This document shows positions 19,971-29,919 of a stretch of DNA of 64,000 nt, in pieces. Within the stretch, counting starts at the first letter, position 1. Every line of letters begins with the position of its first letter. Source of the stretch: Arthrobacter psychrolactophilus (lineage in GTDB: Bacteria > Actinomycetota > Actinomycetes > Actinomycetales > Micrococcaceae); assembly GCF_003219795.1 (NCBI RefSeq), contig NZ_QJVC01000014.1, positions 19,661 to 83,660 on the forward strand. The letters run 5' to 3'. The position numbers and the translations under genes are program-made. The notes beneath the pieces were generated by a model that worked only from the letters and a program-made list of their open reading frames with translations, was not told where the DNA came from and did not search any database.

Positions 19971-20894
19971 ATGCGGGTGGTTGATAAGTTCGCCATCCTT
20001 ACCTTGTCCTTATCGTTGGCGCTTATCGGCTGCACCTCTCAGGGACTCAACCAGTCCACCACCTCGATGCCGACGAGCAACACCGTCATGACCTCAGGTC
20101 TGGTCACGAGCGCGCCACTGGAAACGGCAACGTCTTCTCAGACATTGCCGGTGTACTGGCTGGGCAGCAGCAACGATGACGTTTTCCTGTACCGGGAGTT
20201 TGTTCCGGCTCGATCCTCCGATGACCCCATCGTGGCGGCCCTGCGCGTCATCATGGGCGGCAAACCGCTTGACCCGGATTACTTCTCGATCTGGAACAAC
20301 CCCTCACGCCTGGGTGCCTCCATTTCGGCCAAAAACGTGATTACCATCGACATGTCCGCTGATGCGTTTAGTAACAAGGTCGACAAGGGCATCGCCGAAC
20401 GTTCCATCTCGCAATTGGTGTACACCGCAACGGCGGCAGCGGCCATGGCCGGTCTGGTCGATACCAGCACCTCCATTCAGGTGTCCATCCTCGTCGACGG
20501 GCATACTGGTTATAACGCCTTTGGGCAGCTCACGCTCGAGAAGCCACTCACCCGAGCCGCCCAGTTCGTCGCCCCCGTGTGGATCATTGACCCGGCTAAC
20601 GGCAGCCACTTCAACACCCTCCCCCTCAAGGTGGCCGGGCAGGCCATCTCCCCCACGGGCACCTTGGTCTGGTCCTTGTCTCACGTTGTTGGCGACAAAG
20701 TGGGCGAGCATTACCTCAGTGGTACCGTGACGATTGAGCAGGGCCCCAACGAACTCGGCGAGTTTAGCTTCACCCTCGTCCCGCCTCCCGGCAGCTACGA
20801 ACTCTCCGTCTACGTTGAAGACCCCGCAGCCCCGGGCAAGAAGCTCGGACTGGACACGAAAATCGTCTCGATCTCAGAACCCAGCGCCAAATAG
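19971..20894 (+). CDS. GerMN/Gmad2-domain lipoprotein
   Basis: A 307-residue secreted lipoprotein. The signal sequence MRVVDKFAILTLSLSLALIGC ends in a lipobox, with the acylated Cys at residue 21. A Ser/Thr-rich linker follows, then a GerMN-like domain (about 55-175: VYWLGSSNDDVFLYREF, DPIVAALRVI, TIDMSADAF) and a Gmad2 immunoglobulin-like domain (about 200-300: APVWIIDPANGSHF, FTLVPPPGSYELSVYVEDP). These domains were first named in spore-germination proteins but are widespread in non-sporulating actinobacteria such as this one appears to be. I chose ATG 19971 because earlier starts would put 27 hydrophilic residues before the signal peptide. Function unknown. Confidence 0.78.
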   Translation: MRVVDKFAILTLSLSLALIGCTSQGLNQSTTSMPTSNTVMTSGLVTSAPLETATSSQTLPVYWLGSSNDDVFLYREFVPARSSDDPIVAALRVIMGGKPLDPDYFSIWNNPSRLGASISAKNVITIDMSADAFSNKVDKGIAERSISQLVYTATAAAAMAGLVDTSTSIQVSILVDGHTGYNAFGQLTLEKPLTRAAQFVAPVWIIDPANGSHFNTLPLKVAGQAISPTGTLVWSLSHVVGDKVGEHYLSGTVTIEQGPNELGEFSFTLVPPPGSYELSVYVEDPAAPGKKLGLDTKIVSISEPSAK

Positions 20895-20905
20895 CCCTCC
20901 CTCCC

Positions 20906-20969
20906 CAGCTTTAAACAGTGATGCCCGCGGTAACCAAACGGTCACCGCGGGCATCACTGTTTAAAGCTG
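20906..20969. terminator. Bidirectional terminator, 26-bp perfect hairpin
   Basis: Arms 20906-20931 and 20944-20969 are perfectly complementary, with a 12-base loop, between the convergent lipoprotein gene and rsmE. The right arm runs to within three bases of the rsmE stop codon. No strong T-tract. Confidence 0.8.
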
Positions 20970-20971
20970 AG

Positions 20972-21748
20972 TTACTGCCAGCGTCCCAGTTCCTGACTCA
21001 AGACAACGACGGCGGCCGGCCCGGCAGTTGATGAGCGCAGCACGTGGTGCCCCAACAGTGCGGTGCGGGCACCGGCGGCACGGAAAGCGTCCACCTCGGC
21101 CGAACTCATGCCGCCCTCGGGGCCAACAATCATCACCACGCCTCGCTGCCTAAGTGCCTCGTCGGGTTCCGCGGCCAACCACTCTCGAGCCACGGTGGCC
21201 AAGGAGTCCACGGCGTCTTCATGAAGAATCAAGGCGAGCCCGGCCCCGGCGATGAGTTCGCACACCCCCGCGGTTCCTACGAGGGAGCCCACCTGCGGAA
21301 CGGCGGATCGCCGGGCCTGCTTCGCCCCTGCGGCAACCACCTGGCGCCACTTCTCCGGCCCCTTGATGGCCTTGTCCATCTTCCACCGCACAATGGAACG
21401 CTCAGCCTGCCACGGTACGACGGCGTCGATACCCAGTTCGGTGGCCGTCTCGATAGCGAGCTCGTCGCGATCGCCCTTGGCCAAGGCCTGAACCAGGGTG
21501 AAGGGAATCGCGGGAGTGCCTTCGGGGAGCACAGCGTCGACCCGGACCGTCAGGCTGGCCTTGTCGGCGCCGGTGACGGTGCAGATCAAACGCAAGCCCG
21601 CGCCGTCGCACATGTCAACAGGCTCACCGGCCGTGAGCCGCTTAACTGTTGCCGCGTGGCGCCCTTCTGGACCGTCCAGGAGGAACAGGTCCCCGGGGAC
21701 GAGGGCCATGAGTTGTTCAGGAGCGGCGTAGAAGACGGGGTTACTCAT
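20972..21748 (-). CDS. rsmE: 16S rRNA m3U1498 methyltransferase
   Basis: A 258-residue SPOUT-class methyltransferase that modifies U1498 of 16S rRNA. The SAM-binding trefoil knot shows IVGPEGGMSSAEVDAF and LGHHVLRSSTAGPAAVVVL near the C-terminus, and the N-terminal PUA-like domain has GPEGRHAATVKRL. It is third in hrcA-dnaJ-rsmE, starting five bases after the dnaJ stop. This trio order is common in Gram-positives. The annotation is secure. Confidence 0.95.
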   Translation of the reverse strand: MSNPVFYAAPEQLMALVPGDLFLLDGPEGRHAATVKRLTAGEPVDMCDGAGLRLICTVTGADKASLTVRVDAVLPEGTPAIPFTLVQALAKGDRDELAIETATELGIDAVVPWQAERSIVRWKMDKAIKGPEKWRQVVAAGAKQARRSAVPQVGSLVGTAGVCELIAGAGLALILHEDAVDSLATVAREWLAAEPDEALRQRGVVMIVGPEGGMSSAEVDAFRAAGARTALLGHHVLRSSTAGPAAVVVLSQELGRWQ

Positions 21749-21753
21749 GGCGC

Positions 21754-22890
21754 TTAGAGGTTGCCGAGCTTGTCGCGCAGCTTGGCGAACATGCCGCCAC
21801 TGCTGACGAGCTTGCCCTCGGTGAAGCTTTCGCCACGCAGGACTGCGAGCTGCTTGAGGAGCTCTTCCTGGGCGGCGTCGGGCTTCGTGGGGGTCTCGAC
21901 GTGGATGTGAACCTTCAAGTCGCCGCGGCCAAAGCCACGCAGATGCGTCACGCCGAGGCTGCGCAGGTTGATGATCTCCCCTGCCTGCGTGCCGGGCTTG
22001 ATGCTGATGGGCTGCTCGCCGTCGAAGGTTTCAAAGGTCAGCTCGGTGCCCAGTGCCGCGGCCGTCATGGGGACGCTGAGGGTGGCGTGGAGATCGTCGC
22101 CCTCGCGGAGGAAGGCGGGATCGTTGTTGACCTTCATTTCCACGTACAGGTCACCGGCGGGGCCGCCTGCCGGGCCTACCTCGCCCTGGCCGCTGAGCTG
22201 GATGCGGGTTCCCGTGCTGACGCCGGCGGGGACCTTGATGGTGAAGGCGCGGCGGTTGCGCACGCGGCCATCACCCATGCATTCGTTGCAGGGGTCGATG
22301 ATCATGGTACCGAAGCCCTGGCACGAGTTACAGGTGGCAACCGTCATGACATTGCCCAGGATCGAGCGCATGGGGCGCTGGACCTGGCCGCTGCCGTGGC
22401 AAATGTCGCAGGTGGTCGGCGAGGTGCCGGGACGGCAGCAACTGCCATCACACGTGGGGCAGATGACGGCCGTGTCGATTTCCAGCTTCTTGTTGACGCC
22501 GAAGACGGCCTCACGCAATTCCACCCGCACCGTGATGAGGGCGTCCTGACCGCGACGCGTGCGCGATGCCGGACCGCGGCCACCGCCTCCGCCGCCACCT
22601 CCGAAGAAGGACTCGAAGATGTCCTGGAAGGCAAAGCCATCGCCGCCGCCACCGTAGTTTCCGCCACCGTTATCGTTGCCGTTTTCATTGCCCGTGGTGT
22701 CGTAGACGCGGCGCTTCTGCGGGTCCGAGAGGACCTCGTAGGCGTGCGTGACCGACTTGAAACGGTCCTGGGCATCCGGGGCGTCATTGACGTCCGGGTG
22801 CAGCTTCCGGGCCAGCTTGCGGTAAGCCTTCTTGATTTCCTCGGCTGTCGCGTCGCGGGAGACGCCCAATGCGTCGTAGTGATTGCTCAA
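21754..22890 (-). CDS. dnaJ: Chaperone DnaJ (second, HrcA-linked type)
   Basis: A 378-residue Hsp40 that delivers clients to DnaK. The J domain (1-70) has HPDVND, a Gly-rich linker follows (about 72-110), then a four-motif zinc region and the C-terminal substrate-binding domains. Motifs are [24 protein letters not shown] and CNECMGDG; the first ends in Cys rather than Gly and is followed by another Cys. This is the actinobacterial DnaJ2 encoded next to hrcA, distinct from the dnaK-grpE-linked copy expected elsewhere. It starts 33 bases after hrcA and should be controlled by the CIRCE site before hrcA. Confidence 0.95.
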   Translation of the reverse strand: MSNHYDALGVSRDATAEEIKKAYRKLARKLHPDVNDAPDAQDRFKSVTHAYEVLSDPQKRRVYDTTGNENGNDNGGGNYGGGGDGFAFQDIFESFFGGGGGGGGRGPASRTRRGQDALITVRVELREAVFGVNKKLEIDTAVICPTCDGSCCRPGTSPTTCDICHGSGQVQRPMRSILGNVMTVATCNSCQGFGTMIIDPCNECMGDGRVRNRRAFTIKVPAGVSTGTRIQLSGQGEVGPAGGPAGDLYVEMKVNNDPAFLREGDDLHATLSVPMTAAALGTELTFETFDGEQPISIKPGTQAGEIINLRSLGVTHLRGFGRGDLKVHIHVETPTKPDAAQEELLKQLAVLRGESFTEGKLVSSGGMFAKLRDKLGNL

Positions 22891-22923
22891 AATGTTGCTC
22901 TCTTTACGTGGAAACGGTGGCCG

Positions 22924-23937
22924 TTAACCGGCCAAAATTCTAGAAAGGTACTGTGCCACGGCGCGGACGCTGGACATGGTGTTGGGGTAGTCCATCCGGG
23001 TGGGTCCGACGACGCCGAGTTTGGCGTTCTCCCCCGGCCCGTAGCCTGCCGCAACGACGGAGGCTTCCGCTAAGGAATCGTGGGGGTTTTCCCGGCCAAT
23101 CACGACCGCCATGCCGAGGGAGTCCTGAGCCATGGCTTCCAGGAGACGCAACAGCACCACCTGTTCTTCCAAGGCGTCAAGCACCGGCCCAATGCTCAGC
23201 GGGAAATCATTGTTAGACCGGGCCAGGTTAGCCGTCCCTGCCATTACAATGCGATCTTCCCTGGCATTCCGGGCCAACACGGCCAGACCCTGGGCCAGCC
23301 GGGCGGCGGGTCCCTGCTCGGCGTGGGGCACCGTCAAGGGAATCCTGGCCACGGCGTCCGGGAGCATGGCGACCGTCAGCCCACTCAAGGCCGCTAGGAA
23401 GACCTTACGCAATCCAGCGAGCGTGGGATCATCCAGCGGAGCGCCCACGTCAATGACGTTCTGCTCCACCTTGCCCGAGGCCAAGATTAAAACGATCAAG
23501 ACCTGCCGCGCCGCGAGCGACACAAATTCAATGTGTCGCACCGTGGCAGCGGCCGAGCGGGGGTACTGCACCACGGCCACTTGATTCGTCAGGTGCGCCA
23601 AGGCCCGGACGGTTCGTTCAAGCACATCGTCGAGATCCGTTGAGCCCTCAAGCAGCGTTGAAATGGCTCGACGCTCAGCGGCGGATAGCGGCTTGACGGA
23701 GGAGATTTGATCGACAAAGATCCGGTATCCCTTGTCGGTGGGGATTCGCCCGGAGCTTGTGTGCGGGGCGGTGATGAGCCCCTCTTCCTCCAAGGCGGCC
23801 ATATCGTTGCGGATCGTGGCGCTCGAAACGCCTAGATGGTGCCGTTCAACGAGGGCCTTGGAGCCGACGGGCTCACGTGTATGGACGTAATCTTCAACAA
23901 TGGCCCGAAGAACTTCCAGCTTCCGTGGTTCACTCAT
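22924..23937 (-). CDS. hrcA: Heat-inducible transcription repressor HrcA
   Basis: A 337-residue repressor of class I heat-shock genes. The N-terminal winged helix has REPVGSKALVERHHLGVSSATIRNDMAALEEEG, and a GAF-like dimerisation domain follows. HrcA binds CIRCE operators and needs GroEL for activity in known systems. ATG 23937 has AGGAGG eight bases upstream; an in-frame GTG three codons earlier is part of that Shine-Dalgarno sequence and is unlikely. A CIRCE element lies 26 bases upstream, so the gene and the following dnaJ-rsmE are autoregulated. Confidence 0.96.
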   Translation of the reverse strand: MSEPRKLEVLRAIVEDYVHTREPVGSKALVERHHLGVSSATIRNDMAALEEEGLITAPHTSSGRIPTDKGYRIFVDQISSVKPLSAAERRAISTLLEGSTDLDDVLERTVRALAHLTNQVAVVQYPRSAAATVRHIEFVSLAARQVLIVLILASGKVEQNVIDVGAPLDDPTLAGLRKVFLAALSGLTVAMLPDAVARIPLTVPHAEQGPAARLAQGLAVLARNAREDRIVMAGTANLARSNNDFPLSIGPVLDALEEQVVLLRLLEAMAQDSLGMAVVIGRENPHDSLAEASVVAAGYGPGENAKLGVVGPTRMDYPNTMSSVRAVAQYLSRILAG

Positions 23938-23962
23938 GCCCGGCACCTCCTCTCAATCGCAT

Positions 23963-23989
23963 TTAGCACTCTACCGGCTCAAGTGCTAA
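23963..23989. promoter_or_regulatory. CIRCE operator
   Basis: TTAGCACTC, nine bases, then AAGTGCTAA. This is the HrcA consensus inverted repeat (TTAGCACTC-N9-GAGTGCTAA) with one mismatch (A for G) in the right arm. It lies just upstream of hrcA and between divergent genes, so it could also affect the DUF3097 promoter. Confidence 0.93.
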
Positions 23990-24149
23990 GTCTAATACGT
24001 TTTCGAACGGCCGACCCGTGGCCACTCGAGACCCTAATGCCCGTTGCCGGGCTCCTTGACCGGTTAGCATGGGTTTTCACCCGGTCGTGTTCGCCCTGAG
24101 CGTTGCCCGGTGTCAAAATTTTCCAGTTCAACATGGTGTGAGGTTTGGC

Positions 24150-24998
24150 GTGCAGTACGAGCAGTGGGGACCCCAGGATCTGAGCGCACCGGCGCAGCGT
24201 GTCCTGCGCAAGATTGAGGCGCGTGGCGGCCTCGTGATCGAGGACGTCCAGACGGGGTGGGTGGGCGCCGTGGTGCGTCTGGAGAAGTCCGGCGGCATGC
24301 ACATTGTGGAGCTGGCCGATCGCCGTAATAAGGTGCGAGCCTTCCCGCTGGGCTTTGGGTTCCTTCTCGAGGGAGAGCCCATCGAGCTCATAGCCCCCAT
24401 CAAGAGTGCCCCGCAGCAGAGCCTGCGCACGGCCTCGGGCTCGGTCAAGGTTGCCGACACGCGCGCCAAGGTGGCTAAGGCCAGCCGCATCTGGGTTGAG
24501 GGTAAGCACGACGCCGAGCTGGTTGAGAAGGTGTGGGGTGACGATCTCCGGGTGGAGGGCATCGTGGTGGAGCCGCTGCGCGGAATCGATGATCTCGCCG
24601 CTGCCGTGGCCGACTTCGCGCCGAGCCCCACGCGGAAATTGGGAATTTTGGTGGATCATCTGGTCCCCGGATCCAAGGAAACCCGGATTGTGGCCAATCT
24701 CATGGCGAGCCCTGCAGTTCGTCACAATGTCTTAGTTGTTGGTCACCCGTATGTCGATGTGTGGCAGGCCATTAAACCAAGCACGCTGGGCATTCCGGCA
24801 TGGCCTGTTGTCCCGCGTTCCATGGAGTGGAAGCTCGGAATCCTCAAGGCTTTTGGCTGGCCGCACAGCACTGCGGAAGACGTTGGCTTGGGCTGGCAAC
24901 GACTACTTTCACGGGTTAATTCCTACTCGGATCTGGAACCTTCCCTGCTTGGTCGGGTGGAGGAGGTCATTGACTTCCTCACCGCCCCCGTATCCTAG
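24150..24998 (+). CDS. DUF3097 family protein
   Basis: A 282-residue actinobacterial protein of the DUF3097 family, function unknown. It begins VQYEQWGPQDLSAP and contains a beta-rich N-terminal part (GWVGAVVRLEKSGGMHIVELADR) and the conserved IWVEGKHDAELVEKVWGDDLR, whose EGKHDAEL resembles the acidic start of a TOPRIM-like fold, then LVDHLVPGSKETRI. The TOPRIM resemblance is my inference. GTG 24150 was chosen because GAGG lies about seven bases upstream; an earlier ATG (24069) would add an unconserved stretch. It is divergent from hrcA with a CIRCE in between. Confidence 0.78.
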   Translation: MQYEQWGPQDLSAPAQRVLRKIEARGGLVIEDVQTGWVGAVVRLEKSGGMHIVELADRRNKVRAFPLGFGFLLEGEPIELIAPIKSAPQQSLRTASGSVKVADTRAKVAKASRIWVEGKHDAELVEKVWGDDLRVEGIVVEPLRGIDDLAAAVADFAPSPTRKLGILVDHLVPGSKETRIVANLMASPAVRHNVLVVGHPYVDVWQAIKPSTLGIPAWPVVPRSMEWKLGILKAFGWPHSTAEDVGLGWQRLLSRVNSYSDLEPSLLGRVEEVIDFLTAPVS

Positions 24999-25056
24999 TG
25001 TCAGAGACTGGTTGTGAACCGGTCCGCAGTATTCGCTTGTTGAAAGGCCAATCATT

Positions 25057-25449
25057 GTGAGTCATCCAGTCAATCGCCTCAGTGGTGCACCCCAACAGCC
25101 CCTCACACCGTCTGAGGACAAGCAGTGGGCGTTCATGTCCCATTGCGGCGGAATTCTTGGCTGCGTGCCGTCCCTGTTGATTTACAAGCTCATGGGTCCG
25201 CGCGGGCGCTTCACGGCTCAGGAGTCCCTCGAGGCGTTGAACTTCACGTTGCCGCCGACCATCGCCGCCGTCGTCTTGAACATCCTGGCGCTGGTCTTTT
25301 CCTTCTTCAACCCCAGCCTTGGCTCGGTCTTCGCGATCCTGGCCCTGGTCATCTGGGTGCTCTTGACGGTTTTCTCCGTCGTTGCCGCGATTCGCGTCAA
25401 CCGCGGTCAGCCGTACCGTTACCGCTGGAATCTGCGCTACTTCAAGTAA
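25057..25449 (+). CDS. DUF4870/Tic20-like membrane protein
   Basis: A 130-residue membrane protein with three hydrophobic segments (about residues 26-44, 64-84 and 90-112) and a basic tail ending YRYRWNLRYFK. The segment SEDKQWAFMSHCGGILG and QESLEALNFTLP match the DUF4870 family, related to Tic20. Function is unknown. GTG 25057 has GAAAGG upstream. It is a single gene on its own between DUF3097 and a strong palindromic terminator. Confidence 0.78.
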   Translation: MSHPVNRLSGAPQQPLTPSEDKQWAFMSHCGGILGCVPSLLIYKLMGPRGRFTAQESLEALNFTLPPTIAAVVLNILALVFSFFNPSLGSVFAILALVIWVLLTVFSVVAAIRVNRGQPYRYRWNLRYFK

Positions 25450-25461
25450 ACCTTTAAAGCC

Positions 25462-25513
25462 AAAGTCCGACGGCGTTCCACCCACCTAGGTGGGTGGAAC
25501 GCCGTCGGACTTT
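25462..25513. terminator. Bidirectional terminator, perfect 52-bp palindrome
   Basis: A perfect 52-bp palindrome centred between 25487 and 25488, with TTTT on the right side and AAA on the left. It ends 12 bases before the hemW stop codon and serves the convergent DUF4870 and hemW genes. Confidence 0.85.
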
Positions 25514-25524
25514 TGTGTGAAAAC

Positions 25525-26754
25525 TCAGTCCAGCAGGGCCCGGGTGACCGCATCACCGAGGAGCCGACCCTTGAGGGTCAACACCAATGTTCCGGCGAAA
25601 GCCTTGAGCGGATCCACGAGCTCCTGAGCGATCAGTCCGGCAACAGCCTTGCGGGCCGCGGGGCTGAGCGTGTCGATCGCCAGGCCCTCCGCGAGCCGGG
25701 ACACGAGCATGATCCGCTCCATCTCCCGGGTATCCGTGTCCAGGGTTTCACGTCCGGCGGCGGGTGATTCGCCGTTGTCCAGGCGGTTCGCATACGCAGT
25801 GGGGTGCTTGACGTTCCACCAGCGCACGCCGCCCATATGGGAGTGTGAGCCGGGCCCGATCCCCCACCAGTCGTCGCCGCGCCAGTACGCCAGGTTGTGC
25901 TGGCAGGCGTCCTCGGGTGTGCGGGACCAGTTGCTGACCTCGTACCAGGACAGCCCGGCCTCACGGAAGAGTCCGTCGGCGAGCTCGTATTTGACGGCAT
26001 GGTCGTCATCGTCAATGTTGGGCACCTGGCCGCGGCGAATCTGCGCCGCCAACTTGGTGCCGTCCTCGACGATGAGCGAGTAGGCCGAAATATGGTCCGG
26101 CTCGTAGCTCAGCGCGGTGCGCACCGAGGTTTCCCAGTCCGCGACGGACTCCCCCGGCGTGCCATAGATCAAGTCAACGCTCACCTTGAGCCCCACCTCG
26201 CGCGCCCAGGCAACTGCCTGGGGCACCTTTTCGGGGTTGTGAGTGCGGTCCAAGACCTTCAAAACGTGCGGTACGGCCGACTGCATGCCGAACGAGACGC
26301 GAGTGAATCCGCCGTCGAACAATTCCTGCAGGGATTCCTTCGTGACCGAATCCGGGTTCGCTTCAGTGGTGACCTCGGCACCTTCCGCAAGCCCCCACTG
26401 CTCGATGGCAGCACCCAGAATGCTCGTCAGGTCACTGGAGGGCAAGAGCGTGGGCGTGCCGCCACCAAAGAATACGGTGCTGAGCTTGCGCGCTGGCATG
26501 CCCGAGGCGTCCATGGCGCGCGCGGCAAAAAGCACCTCGCGCACAGCCGTGGCAGCATAGGCGTCTTGGGAGGCGCCACCACCTAGCTCGGTGGCGGTGT
26601 AGGTGTTGAAGTCGCAGTAGCCGCAGCGCACAGCACAAAACGGGATGTGCGCGTACAGGCTGAACTTGCGCGACTCCGCGCCAACGGCAGCCTGCGCGGG
26701 CAGGATACCGTCGGCGGGGGCCGGATCCCCGAGGGGCAAAGCACTCGGGGTCAC
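25525..26754 (-). CDS. hemW: Radical SAM coproporphyrinogen III oxidase-like / heme chaperone HemW
   Basis: A 409-residue radical SAM protein. The [4Fe-4S] motif is CAVRCGYC (about residues 37-44, within [16 protein letters not shown]), followed by [10 protein letters not shown] and TTEANPDSV. HemW binds heme and passes it to respiratory enzymes; many databases still label it HemN-like. The cysteine spacing CxxxCxxC is intact, and the extra cysteine of true HemN is absent. It overlaps lepA by four bases, and the lepA-hemW pair is conserved in actinobacteria. Confidence 0.92.
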   Translation of the reverse strand: MTPSALPLGDPAPADGILPAQAAVGAESRKFSLYAHIPFCAVRCGYCDFNTYTATELGGGASQDAYAATAVREVLFAARAMDASGMPARKLSTVFFGGGTPTLLPSSDLTSILGAAIEQWGLAEGAEVTTEANPDSVTKESLQELFDGGFTRVSFGMQSAVPHVLKVLDRTHNPEKVPQAVAWAREVGLKVSVDLIYGTPGESVADWETSVRTALSYEPDHISAYSLIVEDGTKLAAQIRRGQVPNIDDDDHAVKYELADGLFREAGLSWYEVSNWSRTPEDACQHNLAYWRGDDWWGIGPGSHSHMGGVRWWNVKHPTAYANRLDNGESPAAGRETLDTDTREMERIMLVSRLAEGLAIDTLSPAARKAVAGLIAQELVDPLKAFAGTLVLTLKGRLLGDAVTRALLD

Positions 26755-28607
26755 TTCTTTGACTTGTCCTTCGGAGCTTCCGCGGTGGTCAGCGCGGCGA
26801 TGAAGGCTTCCTGCGGGACTTCTACACGTCCCACCATCTTCATGCGCTTCTTACCTTCCTTCTGCTTCTCCAGCAGCTTGCGCTTACGGGAGATGTCGCC
26901 GCCGTAGCACTTCGCCAAAACGTCCTTGCGGATGGCGCGGATACTTTCACGGGCGATGATGCGGGCGCCGATGGCAGCCTGGATGGGCACCTCGAACTGC
27001 TGGCGCGGGATGAGCTCGCGCAGCTTGCCGGTCATCATGACACCGTAGGCGTAGGCCTTGTCACGGTGGGTGATGGCGGAGAAGGCGTCAACCTGCTCGC
27101 CCTGCAGGAGGATGTCGACCTTGACCAGATCGGAGACCTGATCGCCGTCGGCCTTCCAGTCCAGCGAACCGTAGCCACGGGTCTTGGACTTCAAGATGTC
27201 GAAGAAGTCAAAGACAATTTCGGCCAACGGCAGGCGGTAACGGATCTCCACACGGTCCTCGGAGAGGTAGTCCATGCCGCCGAGGATGCCTCGACGAGTC
27301 TGGCACAGCTCCATGATGGCGCCAACAAATTCGGTCGGGGCAAGGATCGTGGCGGCCACCATGGGCTCGCGTACCTCGGCGATTTTCCCCGAGGGGTATT
27401 CGCTGGGGTTGGTGACGTGGACGGTCTTTTTATCTTCCAGGGTGACCTGGTATTCCACGTTGGGAGCGGTGGAAATCAAATCGAGGTTGTGCTCGCGTTC
27501 GAGGCGTTCACGCGTGATTTCCAGGTGCAACAGACCCAGGAAGCCCACACGGAAACCAAAGCCCAGAGCAGCGGAGGTTTCCGGCTCGTAGACCAGAGCG
27601 GCGTCGTTGAGCATGAGCTTTTCCAGCGCATCACGGAGCACAGGGTAATCCGTACCATCCATGGGGTACAGGCCGGAGAAGACCATGGGCTTGGCATCAT
27701 GGTAGCCGGGGAGCGCATCGGTGGCCGGCTTGCTGAAGGTCGTGACGGTATCGCCAACCTTGGACAGGCGCACATCCTTCACACCCGTAATCAAGTAACC
27801 CACCTCTCCGACGCCCAGGCCCTTTGAAGGCTTCGGCTCCGGGGAGCTCACACCGATTTCCAACAGCTCGTGCGTAGCACGGGTGGACATCATCTGAATC
27901 TTTTCGCGCGGGCTCAGGCTGCCGTCGATGACACGGACGTAGGTGACCACGCCGCGGTAGGTGTCGTAGACGGAGTCGAAGATCATGGCACGGGCCGGGG
28001 CGTTGGGGTCACCAACAGGCGGCGGAAGTTCGCGGACGATCTGATCGAGCAGCTCTTCTACACCGGCGCCGGTCTTACCCGAAACCATCAGCACATCCTC
28101 GGGCTTGCCGCCGATCAGGTTGGCCAGCTCCGCGGCATACTTTTCCGGCTGCGCGGCCGGGAGATCGATCTTGTTCAAGACCGGAATGATGGTGAGGTTG
28201 TTTTCCATGGCCAGGTACAGGTTGGCCAAGGTCTGAGCCTCGATACCCTGTGCCGCATCAACCAAAAGAATCGCGCCTTCGCAGGCGGCCAGGGAGCGGG
28301 AGACCTCGTAGGTGAAGTCAACGTGGCCCGGGGTGTCAATCATGTTCAGGCAGTAAGAGGTGCCATCAAGTTCCCACGGGATACGAACGGCCTGGGATTT
28401 GATGGTGATGCCGCGTTCGCGTTCAATGTCCATGCGGTCAAGATATTGCGCCTTCATATCACGCTGCTGAACCACTCCAGTGAGCTGGAGCATCCGGTCG
28501 GCCAGGGTTGATTTACCGTGGTCGATGTGCGCGATGATGCAGAAGTTCCTGATGATCGCCGGATCAGTCGCGGCGGGCACCGGGGCAGTGCGGGCCATGG
28601 GTGACAC
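26751..28607 (-). CDS. lepA: Elongation factor 4 (LepA)
   Basis: A 618-residue ribosome-binding GTPase that can back-translocate or help assemble ribosomes. G1 is [10 protein letters not shown]3 DTPGHVDF and G4 NKID. The EF-G-like domains II and V and the LepA-specific C-terminal domain ([31 protein letters not shown]) are present. The first start GTG 28607 has AAGGAA five bases upstream; ATG 28598 is an alternative three codons later. It is first in an operon with hemW and divergent from the PemK-like gene. Confidence 0.96.
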   Translation of the reverse strand: MSPMARTAPVPAATDPAIIRNFCIIAHIDHGKSTLADRMLQLTGVVQQRDMKAQYLDRMDIERERGITIKSQAVRIPWELDGTSYCLNMIDTPGHVDFTYEVSRSLAACEGAILLVDAAQGIEAQTLANLYLAMENNLTIIPVLNKIDLPAAQPEKYAAELANLIGGKPEDVLMVSGKTGAGVEELLDQIVRELPPPVGDPNAPARAMIFDSVYDTYRGVVTYVRVIDGSLSPREKIQMMSTRATHELLEIGVSSPEPKPSKGLGVGEVGYLITGVKDVRLSKVGDTVTTFSKPATDALPGYHDAKPMVFSGLYPMDGTDYPVLRDALEKLMLNDAALVYEPETSAALGFGFRVGFLGLLHLEITRERLEREHNLDLISTAPNVEYQVTLEDKKTVHVTNPSEYPSGKIAEVREPMVAATILAPTEFVGAIMELCQTRRGILGGMDYLSEDRVEIRYRLPLAEIVFDFFDILKSKTRGYGSLDWKADGDQVSDLVKVDILLQGEQVDAFSAITHRDKAYAYGVMMTGKLRELIPRQQFEVPIQAAIGARIIARESIRAIRKDVLAKCYGGDISRKRKLLEKQKEGKKRMKMVGRVEVPQEAFIAALTTAEAPKDKSKK

Positions 28608-28784
28608 TAGGGTTCCTTACTGTTGCATGGACGCAGGGATTACGGCTGGTGCGCCGAACCGTGCAGGGGTTGTGTCCGCACATTGCGCGCACGGACACTC
28701 ATTGCCTCCAAGTCTCCCATGAATACTTGCCGGGCACAGAACTGAGCGAGCGCTTGCCCCGCCGACTTCGTTACTCTATGAACT

Positions 28785-29369
28785 ATGTCTTCCACTTCCG
28801 ACCGTATTTTCAAGCTCCTTCGCTCGCTCGTCGGGGCACTCTTGGCTCCCGGGAAAAGCTCGCAGCCGCGCGGAACCGCCCCCAAGCGCACCTCGTCCGG
28901 TGCCCGCCCCACGTCGCGTCCGACGTCGGGCACGCGAACCAGCGGGACCGTCACGACGGGACTGAGCTCACCCTATCCGGGAGATTTTTCTGGCACCTCC
29001 ACAGTGGTGTACGCTCCCAAGCCCGACGGCGCGGCCGACCCTGGTGAAATCGTCTGGACGTGGGTCCCCTATGAAGAGGACTACAGCCAGGGCAAGGATC
29101 GCCCCGTGCTGGTGGTGGGCCGCTCCGGAAAACGCCTACTCGCGCTCATGCTGACCAGCAAGGACCACAGCAACGACCACCGCGGTGATAACGACTACAT
29201 CGATATCGGCACGGGACCCTGGGATAAGCAGGGGCGCCCGAGTGAGGTCAAACTTGACCGCGTCCTGCAGGTTTCGCCGGCCGATATGCGCCGCGAAGGC
29301 GCCGTCTTGGACGCCAAGCGTTTTGCCTTTGTCGCGAGCGGCCTGCGCAGCCGACACGACTGGAAGTAG
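28785..29369 (+). CDS. PemK/MazF-like protein, no visible antitoxin
   Basis: A 194-residue protein with two parts. Residues 1-65 are basic, Ser/Thr/Pro-rich and low in complexity. Residues about 75-190 resemble the PemK/MazF barrel: EIVWTWVPYEEDYSQGKDRPVLVVGR at the start of the fold, then LALMLTSKD and a late VDRVLQVSPAD-like segment (KLDRVLQVSPAD). MazF-family enzymes are sequence-specific ribonucleases usually paired with an antitoxin gene directly upstream; here the upstream gene is divergent lepA and no small antitoxin frame is seen. It may be a housekeeping paralogue rather than a toxin. Confidence 0.7.
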   Translation: MSSTSDRIFKLLRSLVGALLAPGKSSQPRGTAPKRTSSGARPTSRPTSGTRTSGTVTTGLSSPYPGDFSGTSTVVYAPKPDGAADPGEIVWTWVPYEEDYSQGKDRPVLVVGRSGKRLLALMLTSKDHSNDHRGDNDYIDIGTGPWDKQGRPSEVKLDRVLQVSPADMRREGAVLDAKRFAFVASGLRSRHDWK

Positions 29370-29548
29370 CCGCGGCGATCCCCGGGTGAGGATCTGCTAG
29401 AATTGCAAATAGTGTGTGTCCGTGCAGGTCGGCGGATGCAGCAGCTTGACCTGACGTTCACCATAATTCGAGCATCCCCACGCCGCTGTCAACGGTCAAG
29501 CTACGCCCTCTACGACCGAATTTACGTATCAAAAGAGAGTTATACATC

Positions 29549-29809
29549 GTGGCTAATATCAAGTCTCAGAAGAAGCGCATCCTGACCAACGAGAAGGCGC
29601 GTCAGCGCAACATCGCTGTTCGTTCAGGCGTCAAGACCGCTGTCCGCGCGGTAAACGTGGCAGTAATTGCAGGCGACAAGGATGCAGCTGCGGTTGCACT
29701 GGTGAATGCAAGCCGTAAGTTGGATAAGGCTGTCAGCAAGGGCGTCTTGCACGCCAACAACGCTGCCAACCGCAAGTCCGCTCTTGCTCTGAAGGTTAAC
29801 GCCCTCTAA
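29549..29809 (+). CDS. rpsT: 30S ribosomal protein S20
   Basis: An 86-residue small-subunit protein that binds 16S rRNA helices early in assembly. It starts [21 protein letters not shown], ends [15 protein letters not shown] and is mostly a three-helix bundle. The start is GTG 29549 with GAGAG nine bases upstream. The 179-base leader from 29370 has a -10-like TAGAAT (29398-29403) and could host S20 autoregulation. It converges on holA, the standard actinobacterial neighbourhood. Confidence 0.97.
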   Translation: MANIKSQKKRILTNEKARQRNIAVRSGVKTAVRAVNVAVIAGDKDAAAVALVNASRKLDKAVSKGVLHANNAANRKSALALKVNAL

Positions 29810-29835
29810 GCAAAGCAGATCTGCTTCGCAACTCA

Positions 29836-29869
29836 ACGTTGGGTCCCGCCTTTTGGCGGGGCCCAACGT
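29836..29869. terminator. Terminator between rpsT and holA
   Basis: A 15-bp stem (29836-29850 and 29855-29869, one G-U pair) with a TTTT loop, followed by GTTT. It lies 26 bases after the rpsT stop. Confidence 0.85.
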
Positions 29870-29919
29870 GTTTAACAAGCGTTTCTAGCGCCGGGCTGCC
29901 CCGGCGCCAGTGCTATGGC

